Assembly (NCBI GenBank): GCA_025642065.1
Contig: JAODUP010000320.1
Location: 676,001-740,000 of the forward strand
DNA length: 64,000 nucleotides
From: Paralvinella palmiformis
Lineage: Eukaryota > Annelida > Polychaeta > Terebellida > Alvinellidae
Direction: 5' to 3'
Part shown: positions 26,412 through 38,212 of the stretch, piece by piece
How positions within the stretch are numbered: position 1 is the stretch's first letter
Layout of the letters: each line of letters opens with the position of its first letter
Program-made: the position numbers and the translations under genes
Notes under the pieces: generated by a model
The model's database searches: none
The model's input: only the letters and a program-made list of their open reading frames with translations
What the model was told of the DNA's origin: nothing

Positions 26412-27085
26412 AGAAGTCTTAATGTATTCATATAAAACTGATGATAATACACACATACACCCCCCCTCTACACACAATTCTTCAATCTAAGATTATCTCT
26501 AGTAAGACACCGAACGAAAAAAACTCTGTGTGTGCCCTAGAATGATTTTTTATTGTTATAATATATACATTGCATAGACCATATGAACAGTGTTTTGGTC
26601 GATATATGGTCACATTGTATATAGCTGGCCAGTCGTATATTATTATGTGTAAATCATTAAATCAAATCAGCCAGTTCATGCACTGATTAAACAACGTTCT
26701 CGGTGACTCTGTGCTCTGTGCATAAGAATTACATACATCATAATTATACGTTTGTGCGTTGTTGTATGGCCGTGAAGCTTGAAGTCGTGTTTCATTTAGT
26801 GACTGTTTTGTGTGTGTGTGTTGTGCGGAGCCGGTGCGAGGTGGATACCGTACTGATAATACTATGTGTCTGTGTGTGCGTGTATATCACTATCTTTATC
26901 AGTGTGAGTCTCACTAGGCAGTGTGTTAGCGCCATTGCGGTGTGAGGATTACAGCCGCTTATGGCGTAAAGACATTGATTTAAAAAAATGTTGTTCTTGT
27001 CTGTACTCGGCGTGGAGCCGGGTAGAGGATATTGTGGCTTGTTCTGTCGTAGCAGGCCACCACTGTAATCTACAGGTGTGTATGT

Positions 27086-27088
<3 letters not shown>

Positions 27089-27139
<51 letters not shown>
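27089..27139. repeat. (TA)n(TG)n array
   Basis: TA run to 27116, then a TG run. Confidence 0.95.
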
Positions 27140-27255
27140 CGCGTGCGAGAGCTTCATTGTTTATCCGCGAATCAGTTACAACATTTTTAGGCCAATATTG
27201 AAGATACAAGATTATTGCATTTCTGATGCTTTTAGCAGTATTAGCTGAATGAAGA

Positions 27256-27292
27256 TCTCTCTCTCTCTCTCCTCTCTCACACACACACACAC

Positions 27293-27336
<44 letters not shown>
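27256..27336. repeat. (CT)n(AC)n(GC)n(AC)n compound array
   Basis: CT to 27278, AC to 27300, GCGCGCGC, then AC to 27336. Confidence 0.95.
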
Positions 27337-27625
27337 CAAGTGACAGAACAACCACATTCTGACACAAATTTCTAATGAATCATTTGTCTTCGGTATACAA
27401 GACGGGGTCTCATCTGTCATTGGCTAAACAGCAACGTTTGGTGGAAGACAACTTGACTTGTCTGACTGCCTTTACAAGTATCCGGGCCGGTAACATCACA
27501 CCGGACTGGCACACTTATAATAAATCCGACTCAACTGCATGCCATCAGCGCTGCTTGTGCCGGCGTGTATTTTTATTAGCCGTCAAGTACACGTTTATAG
27601 CTTGTTATTCTCTTTCTTATTACAG

Positions 27626-28097
27626 GCTGACAGACAGATGGTGACGAGGTTCGCCAGCGAGGTCCTCCTCGGCAGGTTTGACGGATGGAGGAGTTCCACT
27701 TGACAACACGTGGCGATAACGATAGCATTGGTTATTATCAGCTGTGAACACATGTCCCGCCTCGGTATTGGTCTCACTACTGCGCGTCTGCACAACAACA
27801 ACGCCGCGGCGTCGGCGCTTCCTGTTGTGAAACGTTCGCTTATTACGATGATTAGTTAATATGGTGAGATAGGACTGGTTGGTGCTCGGCTTTTGCCTAA
27901 GGACTTGTCGGCTCAAGATGCTGCTGCTGCGTACGGGAGTATTATGGAACAGTGTTAATGCGTGCGCCGTGCTAAGGGACGTGAAAATGGAAAACACCGA
28001 GTCGGCGATGACGTGACAAAGCGGGATCTCGAACGTTCACAGTTACTCACGATGCCTCCGACTTTTTGACTCGCCGTCTTGTTTCTCCTGTCGCGCG
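27626..28097 (+). other. Probable 5' UTR exon of the GT31 gene
   Basis: A strong splice acceptor, a pyrimidine run followed by TTATTACAG, ends at 27625. From there to the start codon the DNA is GC- and CpG-richer than the upstream repeats. It contains several short upstream ATGs but no long in-frame coding extension. Inference: the coding exon carries a 5' UTR joined to an upstream non-coding exon, the usual layout for single-coding-exon GT31 genes. The upstream exon was not located. Confidence 0.45.
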
Positions 28098-29258
28098 ATG
28101 TTTCCCCGGCGCTCATCCGTCATGCGCTTCCTGTTCTGTCTCTTCATGTTCTCATTCCTAATTTATGTCTGGGTCGTGGTGCCCCCCGGTGGCGGCATGG
28201 TGTGGGATCGGCTGTTTGCCGAGGAGCCACTGGACGAAACCAAGCTGCGCATTGAGCTCTCACGGCTGCTGCTCCAGGTGAACACCACGCCGGATATGTC
28301 ACTGAAGAACAAGACCGTGGAAGAGATCTACAAGTACGTACAAGAACTGCGTAAGCAAGTGCCGGTCAACCCACACAACTTCAACTACATCATCAATCCG
28401 CGCAACGTCTGCGATGGCATTGACGTATTCATCATTTCGTACATCCACTCGGCGCCCACACACTACAAGCGACGGACGGCCATCAGAGAGACCTGGGGCG
28501 ATCCCCGTAATTTTGACAGCTTCGTCTTCCGCCTGGTGTTCTTAATCGGCAAGTCGACCGACAAGAACGTCCAGGAGGCGTTGCTCATGGAGAGTGACAG
28601 ATACGGTGACGTAGTGCAAGAGGACTTCACCGATTCGTACAGAAACCTAACCTATAAGGGCATTATGGGCTTGAAGTGGGTCACTCGCTACTGTCGACAT
28701 GCTGCCTTCATTCTGAAGACGGACGACGACATTTTTGTTAACATATTCAATGTTGCCAGCCACCTGCAGGGATTGCAAAAGCGAGAAGGACAGGTTAGCA
28801 ATTTGTTGCTCTGCCTCGTCTGGTACCGTATGAAGGTGGTGCGTGATCCCAAGAGTAAGTGGTACCTCTCGCGTAGTGAGTTCAGAGATGACTATTTTCC
28901 GACGTACTGCTCCGGCTCGGCGTTCATGATGTCGACAGACGTGGCAGCGGAGATGTATCGAGTCTCGGCGGAAACGGCCTTCTTCTGGGTTGATGACTTC
29001 TACATCACGGGGCTGCTGGCCAAAAAGGTTGGCGTCAAGCACGTCAAGTTCAACTCCGTCTACGCGCTTGGACCGAGCACATTCCTCGACAAGTTTACGG
29101 AGGAGAGTAAGTGGCGAACGTTGACCTTTGGCCATGTCCACAACCTCAACCACATGTCTCGCGTGTGGAAGAAGGTCTTAGCCGATAGAAGACCATTGCT
29201 GCATGCTGGCTCCAATAAGCATAATAATGAGTCGAGTATGGCAAGGTATTTTCACTGA
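28098..29258 (+). CDS. Beta-1,3-galactosyltransferase-like GT31 enzyme, intronless coding region
   Basis: The 386-residue protein is a type II Golgi membrane enzyme predicted to transfer a sugar (galactose or GlcNAc) in beta-1,3 linkage from a UDP donor to a glycan acceptor. Seen: a short basic N-terminus, a membrane anchor at about residues 9-28, a stem to about residue 105, then the GT31 motifs in order. These are RRTAIRETWGD (125-135), FLIGKS (148-153), EDFTDSYRNLTYK (175-187), KTDDD (207-211, the metal and UDP-binding DxD), FPTYCSGSAFMMS (267-279) and DDFYITG (299-305, usually E-D-V-Y-x-G). N-glycosylation sequons occur at N62, N71, N183 and N377. The length is normal for the family and there are no frame breaks. 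The first ATG is chosen because it precedes the anchor; Met9 is an alternative. GC and CpG content are well above the flanks, as expected for real coding sequence. The exact acceptor class (B3GALT versus B3GNT) cannot be told by eye. Confidence 0.93.
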   Translation: MFPRRSSVMRFLFCLFMFSFLIYVWVVVPPGGGMVWDRLFAEEPLDETKLRIELSRLLLQVNTTPDMSLKNKTVEEIYKYVQELRKQVPVNPHNFNYIINPRNVCDGIDVFIISYIHSAPTHYKRRTAIRETWGDPRNFDSFVFRLVFLIGKSTDKNVQEALLMESDRYGDVVQEDFTDSYRNLTYKGIMGLKWVTRYCRHAAFILKTDDDIFVNIFNVASHLQGLQKREGQVSNLLLCLVWYRMKVVRDPKSKWYLSRSEFRDDYFPTYCSGSAFMMSTDVAAEMYRVSAETAFFWVDDFYITGLLAKKVGVKHVKFNSVYALGPSTFLDKFTEESKWRTLTFGHVHNLNHMSRVWKKVLADRRPLLHAGSNKHNNESSMARYFH

Positions 29259-29607
29259 CGTACCTCAATCCTAGTCCAGGAGCACACAAATGAAATAGGT
29301 TGTTTGGTAATGTATGCTAGTATTTGCATGAAGTCATAAGTAAGTTACTTATTTTTATGGATATATATTTTGTGCACAAGTGCCTGAGTGAGTGAGTGAG
29401 TGAGAAAGTGATTTAGTTTGGTTGTGTTCGATTTAAATTTGTTTTAAATTCATTGGTGTCACTGAAAAATATTTTTATTAGAAATACAGTGGCCCGATGT
29501 GATCAGAAGATTTTATATAATGCGAAAATCAGATTTCTGCGATTGTTTGACTGTCTCGTGTTGTTAGGTTGTCTGCCTCTTCCAGTTATCCAATGGCGTT
29601 TTCAAAA

Positions 29608-29613
29608 AATAAA
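29608..29613 (+). terminator. Candidate poly(A) signal of the GT31 gene
   Basis: An AATAAA hexamer lies about 350 bases after the stop codon. It sits in AT-rich DNA, so chance occurrence is possible. Confidence 0.4.
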
Positions 29614-30184
29614 TCCAAAGACACGCAGATGTTTTCTTTGATGACTCTGAAGTGCCGAAAAATCAAAAGCTGCACACACGGAACTGTGTAGATCCACATG
29701 TAGAAAAATCACACAAAAGGTTTCAGCAAGCCAGCAAGTCATATTGTTTTTATCTTTCCATTGTGTCTAGCTGCAGTCACCTGAAATAATATTGCTTCAA
29801 ATTATTGGTCAAATTATTGGGAAACTGGACAATCATTTAATCCGGTGGAGAAATCCTTTTTTTGTCCGGCTGCCATTTATGCCTTTTCTTGAGAAATGTT
29901 TTTACAGCGTGAATTATAGAAATTGGTGGCAGCTGGAAAAATATTTGGTGAGCTCTCGCGTTTGGCTTAGTATAGGCAAGCATTCATCATTGTAATACAG
30001 GAGTGTATTATAGGAGCTCTGCATATACCTGTTCTGCTATTTTGTCTACACCATTAAGCTGTGATCCGTGGCAGTTGGAATTACTTGTCATTATTTGATG
30101 CATGGTTTCATTCGGAAAGAGTCCGATTCCTCCTGTATGTGCTCATGGATAACTGCATTCACAAAGAAAATCGAAGCCTGCATG

Positions 30185-30188
30185 TATA

Positions 30189-30267
<79 letters not shown>
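30185..30267. repeat. (TA)n(GA)n compound array
   Basis: TA run to 30231, followed by an uninterrupted GA run. Confidence 0.95.
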
Positions 30268-30271
<4 letters not shown>

Positions 30272-31003
30272 TAGATATGTTTGTATTAACTGACCTCAAA
30301 GCTAATACCATCTTCATAATTAATTAATCAATAATTTAGTTAATGTGTATGTGTGTGTGCGCGCGCGCGTGCACCCCAGCCAGTGTCAACATAAGGCTGA
30401 CTAATTGTGTATTTTGAGATGGTAACGGCTTAGGTATTGGACATCTCTAGTATTTGATGGCTGCTTCTGTATCCCATTTCACTCCTTTCTTATCATCTTT
30501 TGTATGCATGCTGATGGTGCTCAATGTATTCTCTAACTGTTTTTTTCCGTATCAGATGAGAGTATTCACTGAATTTAGTCTTCAGTGTCCATATCAATCA
30601 GTGACACGTTAACGTCCGAGGCATCTGCCTCATTGCATCGTAGTATTATTAGCAGCGAATCAAAATTAGACGTCCCCGCCGGTTGATTTCTTTAAAGGCA
30701 ATTATTGATTAAACGTGTTATAGAGTTAACTGGAACATTTTGTAATTAGCTTGATTGCAGATGTCTTGTTTGTGATATGGCTGAATCAACAAACGTGTCC
30801 TCCCAAGCGAGTTTCAGGCATTATATCACCAGACGCAGATCACCAGATTGATTATCCAGACTCTCAATCAACCGTATTATCATCTACCTAGATGTCTGGT
30901 TGGGGATCATCAATGGCTTGCTATGGTGATGCATATTTCCCACTGATACAGCAGTTAAAACTTTTATCGTGTTGATATTTTTTGTTCATTTACTGGCTTT
31001 TCT

Positions 31004-31040
<37 letters not shown>

Positions 31041-31527
31041 TATTTTTTCTTGTTGCGTCATCTGTTTTAGTAATGTGTACACATTTGTACGTGCAGCCTG
31101 CTTGTGCCATTGTTGTTTTTATCTTTGTTAAGGTTTTTGTTTGTTCAGGTCAAGCCGGGTGATGATATGCATTGAATCCGAGTGCAATGTTCTCTGCGTC
31201 GATGTCAGCCGGTTTGGGTGAATGTTTTGGTGTCCGTGTGATATAGTGTCCATGCCGAGCTGTATTCAGTGTACACCTCATCAATTCGACAGGTCATTTT
31301 ACATTGTTTAAAGTCTTGCTGTCATTTTTGTAATTTCATATTGTTGTGCTGTAGATTTGTATAATGATGCTTACAATGATGCATATAGATCACTTATCAG
31401 TGTATAAATTACCGGCAAATGCCACCGTGTTTGGCTTTGGTCAGAGAGCATCGTTATCAAATGTTAACTGATTTAATACCTTTCATACAGTATTTACTGA
31501 TTCATTTTGCTATTATTTATTATGTGA

Positions 31528-31532
<5 letters not shown>

Positions 31533-31579
<47 letters not shown>
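31533..31579. repeat. (TA)n array
   Basis: A 47-base AT run. Confidence 0.95.
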
Positions 31580-31584
<5 letters not shown>

Positions 31585-31806
31585 TTTTTTGTATATGATA
31601 ATTTTTATGTCACTGAATGTGAGATTGAGTAATACTGATGAATTAACTGACATAAGCTAGAAGAGATATATTGATAATGTTATCAACATTTCTTGTCAGT
31701 GATTAGTCTTTCATTGTGGAATGATATTTGTTTGCTTTCCATGTATGTTGCTACTTTAAATTAATATTGTACTTGAGCATTATCTACTCGATGTTTTGCA
31801 TATACA

Positions 31807-31828
31807 TGTGTGTGTGTGTGTGTGTGTG

Positions 31829-31886
<58 letters not shown>
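31807..31886. repeat. (TG)n(TA)n(GA)n compound array
   Basis: TG to 31828, TA from 31834 to 31868, then GA. Confidence 0.95.
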
Positions 31887-34556
31887 GTGTTATACACCTC
31901 ATTACTACATCATCTAGTTTGGCGAATCAATATGCAGATTTTCTTTTTTATGCAAATGTCAAAGGATGCTTCTCAGAAGGATGTAAAATTTTTGTTGTTT
32001 GTAATTTTGTAAGTTTTTCACCACTTTATCTTGTAAACAATTGTTGTGAATCAAGGAGAAGTGACAACAACAACAACAACAACAACAACAACCACCTACG
32101 TTCCTTACGTCTATAATTCTCTCGCTGTCTATGATAATTGTTTGGTGCAATAGATAATTTCAGCAACGCATGCGCAGTCCACATCTACTGTGGTTTGCGG
32201 GTCAGTGAAGCCATGTAGTAGCATGGAACAAGAAGTGTAATTCACCAATTGTTTTTAATTTTATTTTTTGTGGGATTCACAGAACTAGATCAATCTTTAA
32301 GTTCTTGTAGCAGTTTCATTTTTATCAAATATAACGTTTAATTATTTTTACTAATAGATAAGATTATTTGTATGGGAGAAGTTGACAGTTTATTTTTGCC
32401 TGAAAAATTACATGTTATCGAAAATAAATCATCAAGTTGGGAATTGTAATAGACATGTTATCAATATATGAAACATATTGTGATTTCCGTGATCTCACGA
32501 TTGGTTAAAGAATATTTTGTCGGATGTTCGCTAGATGGCGCAGTCGTCGCGGAAATTGTCTTGCAATGATAATCCATGCAATGAGAACCGCCGTTCTCTG
32601 TTAACATGTGTGCGTTATGATCCGTTTCATCATCATCATCACCATCATCAGACAACGCCGTTTCCATGCGCATTTCCTCTGCTCGTAAGTTGTGCATTTA
32701 AATTCTTCTAAAATAAGACGATTATACGATCGTTCCAATGTGCTGTAAATTAACAATATTTAATGTAATAGTGCAGCAAAAACGCTTCGTTAATTAACTG
32801 ACGTGTTGTGCCCTTTTCGAGCCACAATTCGTAAACAAAATGTTTAAAGCCAATTTGAAAAGTGCCGAACCTGATGTATTAAGAATCTCGTTTGTCAGAG
32901 TTTAGAATAGGGGGATAGGTTTAATGATAGAAGAGAAATTATAGGACAGACGTCTATCCCTTGGCATATTTTATGTAACTCGAATGGAGTCTGGTATAGT
33001 GATCTGTGTATCAGTATAAATGATATTTTACTGGGGTTTAAATCGTTACGGTGATCTTTCGAAATGTGGCTCTAACTAAAGTGAATACAGTAAAGGCGTT
33101 TCGCTGATGCTATTCGCCAATTTAAATTACCGGGAATTTTTTTTTCGTTTTATTCCCTCAACAATTCCCAGATTGTTGTTATAAACGAGTGCGACTCTCT
33201 TTACAACGAGTACGATCTTTATAGGCACCTATCTTCATTTCGTCTGGCATTTGAAGAACGTCAAATTCCAGCCAAAAACTGAGCCACCATGTTTGCGCCA
33301 CGATGCTGGTAACGAACTCGTTTCACCGCCATGATCGCCTGCCACCGTGGTGCGTTTGATCGCGATTCGCATTATTGCGCCGAGCGTAAGCTGCAATCAC
33401 CCGATAGCAACATCCTCTGTCAAATTAGGTTTAATGTGCGATTCTTCATTTTATCTGAATGTGTCCGTATTATGTGTTCCTTGACGTGTTCTTCAATAAC
33501 CGTGCTGCTAGACAACTTCTAGTTGACACTTCTAGTTAATAAAATTGTCGTTTGACACAGTTGGTCTCTTCTATGTTGCTACCACTACGAATGCTGCAAT
33601 ACAACAACAACAACAATAACAAAAATAACAACAACAGACAACAGCCTCGCTTTAGATTAAATAAAAGGTCCCTTCACAACAGGAGCCATTCAAAGACACT
33701 GCATCAATGCCGACAATATAAATTATATAGAATGGGGGTGGTTAAAAATGTTGAAGGATGGATAATTAATAATATTCTTTATAATTTTATATTAATCTCC
33801 TGGAATTGCTTGATGCAATAAGTATATAATCGTTGAATACACTGCAGTTCCAGAGTTCGACGTGTAACAATTGCCCGATTACCATTCGCAACATAATCAT
33901 GGTGTCCGGCAAAAAAGGAGGTATTGTCGGTTGTCCGACGGACCAACAAGGTTCCGTGATAATGATTCAAATATTTGTTTGAGATTTTGCCGTGATTTCG
34001 TTCGCACATTCTAAACATTGGTCAATACACCAGGAATTCGTCGTCTAGTCCGATAAAACACCTACCTCGTTGACATATGTCGGTGCAATTGTGTCGAGAG
34101 GAGATGCAACGATTCACAATATGCTTCCCAGAAGTCATCACTCCAGATAGCTTATGTAAAACTGAACCGTCCAGTTAGCGCGGCAACTCCATATGTATGG
34201 CAACTTTTTTTGGCAACCTTATTTTTACATTACTTGCCCGACATGACAAATTAATGTTGAAACTTTAATGTGAACTCTTGAGTTTCGTTGCATATTTATT
34301 TCAACCCTTGAAACAGACCCTTTTATGTAACTTGCTGTTCTTATATGCAAAAAAATTATGACAAACATTTAAATATACAACAACAATCAAGTGGTTGTAG
34401 ATCGAAATTAACGCAATAGACGACCTTAAAACGCCACACAAATATGACCTAATTACGGCCGACCTGAATCGATAGTTAGAACTAATAACACATTCGTGTT
34501 CAGTTTTCAGTGTGGGAATCCGTCGATAAAGTGATTCTTGTAAATTATCATGATTC

Positions 34557-34558
<2 letters not shown>

Positions 34559-34589
<31 letters not shown>
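34559..34589. repeat. (TA)n array
   Basis: A 31-base run, about 220 bases upstream of the THAP exon. Confidence 0.93.
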
Positions 34590-34592
<3 letters not shown>

Positions 34593-34805
34593 CCTTATTT
34601 ATATTATGGATAAGATTTAGTTTAGCTATTTATATATTAAGTTTAGTGGAACTATTATTTTATTAAGCGCTAAAGACATTACAATACGTGGACCATTGAC
34701 CTGAAAGAAAACTAGATCGAACACGGCTGCCGATATGATGGCAAACAGGTCCCAACTTCCGGTCGTGGAAAAAGGAACGCAGACTGCAAAATCGGGTATA
34801 TAAGC

Positions 34806-34882
34806 ATGGTGAATTATTGTTGTGTCATTGGTTGCACAAGTCGTGGGCGTGGAAGTAATACAAAAGGAATATATTTTCATCG
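34806..34882 (+). CDS. THAP zinc-finger N-terminal exon (isolated)
   Basis: An ATG opens a 25-codon reading frame, MVNYCCVIGCTSRG then NTKGIYFHR, which is the start of a THAP domain: the C-x(2-4)-C zinc half-site and the gisFHr strand. It is followed at once by a good donor (CG/GTATGT). THAP domains bind DNA in host regulators and in P-element-like transposases. The remaining THAP residues (Trp, second Cys-His pair, AVPTIF-like end) would need a downstream exon that was not found. It may be an orphan exon or a transposon relic. Confidence 0.45.
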
Positions 34883-34939
34883 GTATGTATAAGGGACACA
34901 AAGCGTTGTTTTTTTGGCGAGAAATTAAGTTTAACTATT

Positions 34940-35280
34940 ATTATATTTATCCTATTCGATAACCCCCCTTCTGGCTCTGGCGTTTGATCCCAACGAAACT
35001 AGATCTACGGACTTACATAAAACGACATTTACATATTTCATGGCATATAATAGGAGAGGAATAATACAGATTGTCTGCACACACAAAATTATGATGCACA
35101 CATCACAATAAATGTCCGTATTCATAGGTTCAACTCAAGGCAGTTAAGCTTACATATTTTTCCTATTCGAAACTCAGGGTTGGTTTGATCCCACTAGCCG
35201 ATTCAAAAACATTTTACATATTTCATGGCATATAATAGGAGAGGAATAATACAGATTGTCTGCACACCCAAAATTATACG
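34940..35280. repeat. Direct duplication of about 185-bp period
   Basis: CATATTTCATGGCATATAAT plus AGGAGAGGAATAATACAGAT and TGTCTGCACAC occur at about 35031 and 35216. Weaker similarity precedes each copy (CCTATTCGA...TTTGATCCCA). It lies just downstream of the THAP exon. Confidence 0.7.
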
Positions 35281-35440
35281 CGGACATTATAATTGCGAGT
35301 ATGCAGAAATTCAGATCCGGAGAAGTAATCGGGTGCTATATAAGGAAGGCATCCTCGTGAATATTCGTTTTCAATCGACAAGTTCCGCGGACATCAATAT
35401 GGGTGTGTTTTGGTATAGTTTTACTCGGTTGTGTGTGTAA

Positions 35441-37072
35441 CAGGTTTGCAAACAAATCATGATTTTAAAAAATTGTCCGTTTTTATGTTTTAAAACAATG
35501 GTCAAACTTTTCCTGATACACAAAACTAATGATGTTATTTTTTAGTGATCTTTTAGGCTTGAAAATCATAAATATTATGTTCACATGTGTATTATAGATC
35601 CAAACTAGTCCAGAAAGAATGGATAATCTGTTCAAGATCTTTGATTTAACAGTTTGTACACGAACAAGAATTTTCCTGCCTTATCTGTTCCGAGTCTGTT
35701 CCTCCGTTCGGAGAGTACTGGACCAAATGTAGAAAAAACGGCCTTCCACACCAGCACTATATGATACAGCGCCAACCTAGCATCTGACCACAAAGTGTTA
35801 TCATCGAATTATTCAAACATCTTTTCTGTGATTCCCACCAAGTGAGCGGTGACGCTGAATAAATTAGTTCATTGGTAAACGTGTATAGCTCGACTGGCTT
35901 GAATCTTTGGGTACTTAAATTCACCATCCACAAAAGACAGGATGCGAGGCTCAGACTGCAGAATTCTAAAGCAGCATCAATTAAAAAACTTTTAGCGAGA
36001 TAGTGTATACGAGCTATGCTTGTTCTGAACGGTGTTGCACTTTCCTTGCCACGTTCAGTGATTGAGATGCCTCCATGTCACGTGATAGTTATTTCCAAAC
36101 TTCAATAGCATCACTGGTTTTGCAAGTGTCACGTTGAACTTTGTCCAAAACTATGGCGACGGCCTTCATTCGCTTCAGGTAGTCCTTTGCATTTCTTTTG
36201 ATGCTAATGTCCTGCGCTTTCTTGAATATTTTAGAGCCAATATTGTCCCCGTGATGATCACACACGTTTAAGATTTTGGTATTAGTATTAATAGTCCTTG
36301 TATCTGTGCAAGAATCATACTGCTGCTTTATTCTGGGGTTAAGCCTGCATTTCTTTGGCACATTTCTTGCACGTTGTCCGACATCTTTCTTTTCCCACAA
36401 TCTTATTAATAGCATAACCACACTCGTTCCTGTTTTCTGGCTGATATTGTGAATTTGACAAATATTAATATATACTGATAAATTACCAAGCTATAAAAGA
36501 GTCAGGTTTTGATTCTGGTGTGTATTAGCCATGAGATAAATATCAATAGTGAATATTGTTACTTGTTATTACTTGAATCTATCTGAATGCTCACCGTATA
36601 GCCTATCCTGGCTAAACACCGAGTAATTAACATTAACTCAGTGATCCTCCAAATGCTTAGAAACGATGTGACTTTCAATGTCAGATCATCCCAAAATTTA
36701 TCCAATTTACTACATTAAAGCAGGATGGTTTCACTCGACACCCTCTGTCGTGTTGATCTTCCAAGAGCATTCCAACTATAGAATTGGGAGAATTGCCACT
36801 GATTTGTATGACTCGTGACTACATGGTGTTGAAATATAATTGCAATTCAATTATAAATACACTTAAAAATTATTATCTAGCATAAGTGACAATTGATTTT
36901 AAACGACATTTAATTTTTTATCAATCGAAATGAATACAATAATCATAAAAATCAAATTAGTAAAAAAATCCATAAAACATAATATTAAAAAAAATCCAAA
37001 CGCGTTATTTCAATTTTTTGGCAGTGATTTAAATCATGATTAGAATCAAATGATTTAAATCGAACAACTTTG
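35441..37072 (-). mobile_element. Second decayed hAT transposon, GATTTAAATC-type ends
   Basis: It contains a hAT transposase relic on the minus strand. Proposed limits are CAGGTTTGCAAACAAATCAT (35441) and, inverted, CAAAGTTGTTCGATTTAAAT (from 37072). The flanking octamers GTGTGTAA (35433-35440) and CTGTGTAA (37073-37080) agree at 7 of 8 positions. Both ends carry AAATCATGATT words. The boundaries are less certain than the transposase. Confidence 0.55.
35640..36421 (-). pseudogene. hAT transposase C-terminal region, broken
   Basis: Read from right to left: 110 open codons (36421-36089) end in TSDAIEVWK and a stop. The relic then continues as GISITERGKESATPFRTSIA and RIHYLAKSFLIDAA, a SPLTWWESQKRC-like block, and VFSTFGPVLSERRNRLGT with DKAGKFLFVYKLLN (about 35740-35643). 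The last block is the conserved dimerisation motif of hAT transposases. Stops and frame changes show that it is dead. Confidence 0.72.
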
Positions 37073-37080
37073 CTGTGTAA

Positions 37081-38095
37081 CGTCACCACTCTCTGCGTGC
37101 CAACTCTGCTGTATAATTAATTAACCAAACGGCGGCCATCTCAAAGCGATTACAAGTGATAAAGTGGATAATAATGGAAATCAAGTGCATTAAAACCGTT
37201 TTATACTAACTTTGACGGCGTCACTTGATCTCGCAGTGAGCATCCACAAACGAGGACTCAAGGCGGTCACTTGATTCATTCTACCCAACAGTCGGTCAGG
37301 GAGAGGTACAAAACATGCCAGGAAGCCACAAAATCGCGAATATATCTATAACCGCTAAAATTCGGCATCCCAGTGGGGGTAGGAGCCACCCACAACCCCG
37401 ACTAGTAAGCCCCCTTTACGCCGCCCAAGTCGCACCTGGTCACAGCTACCCACAGAAGCAAGTACGTTGATTTCGAACGATTTTATTGTATTTTACTACT
37501 TACAAAGGGAGACTACAGAGAATCAAAGACATATACTTCACTATACATACTACTGAACTCAAAACATCTGTAGCTATTTTTGGACGATGGATGGCTCGAT
37601 ATTTCGTGCGTCAGGACGTGAAAATTGGTGATGGCGTCAGATTTTAAGGTGTCACCCCAATAACAATGACAAGAGCCACCCATCACTATACGGAGATAGG
37701 TGATGAAATGGTGACGTTTATTCTGCGCAAGTCAGTCATTGGATCAGTCGTAATCCGTTTGTGTTAGTTTTACAATGATCTTAGATATTCAGTGCAGAGT
37801 ACATGGACACCTTACTCGGCGAATTATATTGACAGTATGGAAGCTCAGAACGTACGCACTTGTATCTTATGAAAAAGGTAATTAATCTATTTAACATCCG
37901 TGATAATGATTCTCCCGTGTTTGCGGGATGGCCGTTCATCCTGATACCCCCATACATTTTTCACTTTGAGTCCAGCCATTTGTAAAACGGCTAACAGACA
38001 AACGCGCAGGTCATTCGGCCGTGAAGTTCATTCGGAAATTCGTCAGCTTTCCATCGGATAATCGAATAATACTAGGTCCGTTGCGTGGTAGACTC
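37081..38095. other. Unique DNA downstream of the galaxin-like gene
   Basis: No coding sequence recognised. GAGCCACCCA words occur at 37383 and 37672. Confidence 0.45.
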
Positions 38096-38101
38096 TTTAT
38101 T
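38096..38101 (-). terminator. Poly(A) signal of the galaxin-like gene
   Basis: AATAAA on the minus strand, about 112 bases past the stop codon, is well placed for a short 3' UTR. Confidence 0.6.
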
Positions 38102-38212
38102 GGTAGTAAGCTGCTGCTGCTGGTTTTTCTGCACTGATGGTGAGGTGTTGATGGTATGAACGCCAAGAGGAAGTACTGCACTTACTGGCTGTGTTCGATG
38201 GCTATCCGAGAT

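Larger units (their letters stand above)
29614..34805. other. Repeat-rich, no gene recognised
   Basis: TA/GA/TG arrays at 30185, 31007, 31533 and 31807, (ACA)n at 32063-32092 and (AAC)n at 33600-33641. A slightly CpG-richer patch lies at 33290-33420. Confidence 0.55.
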
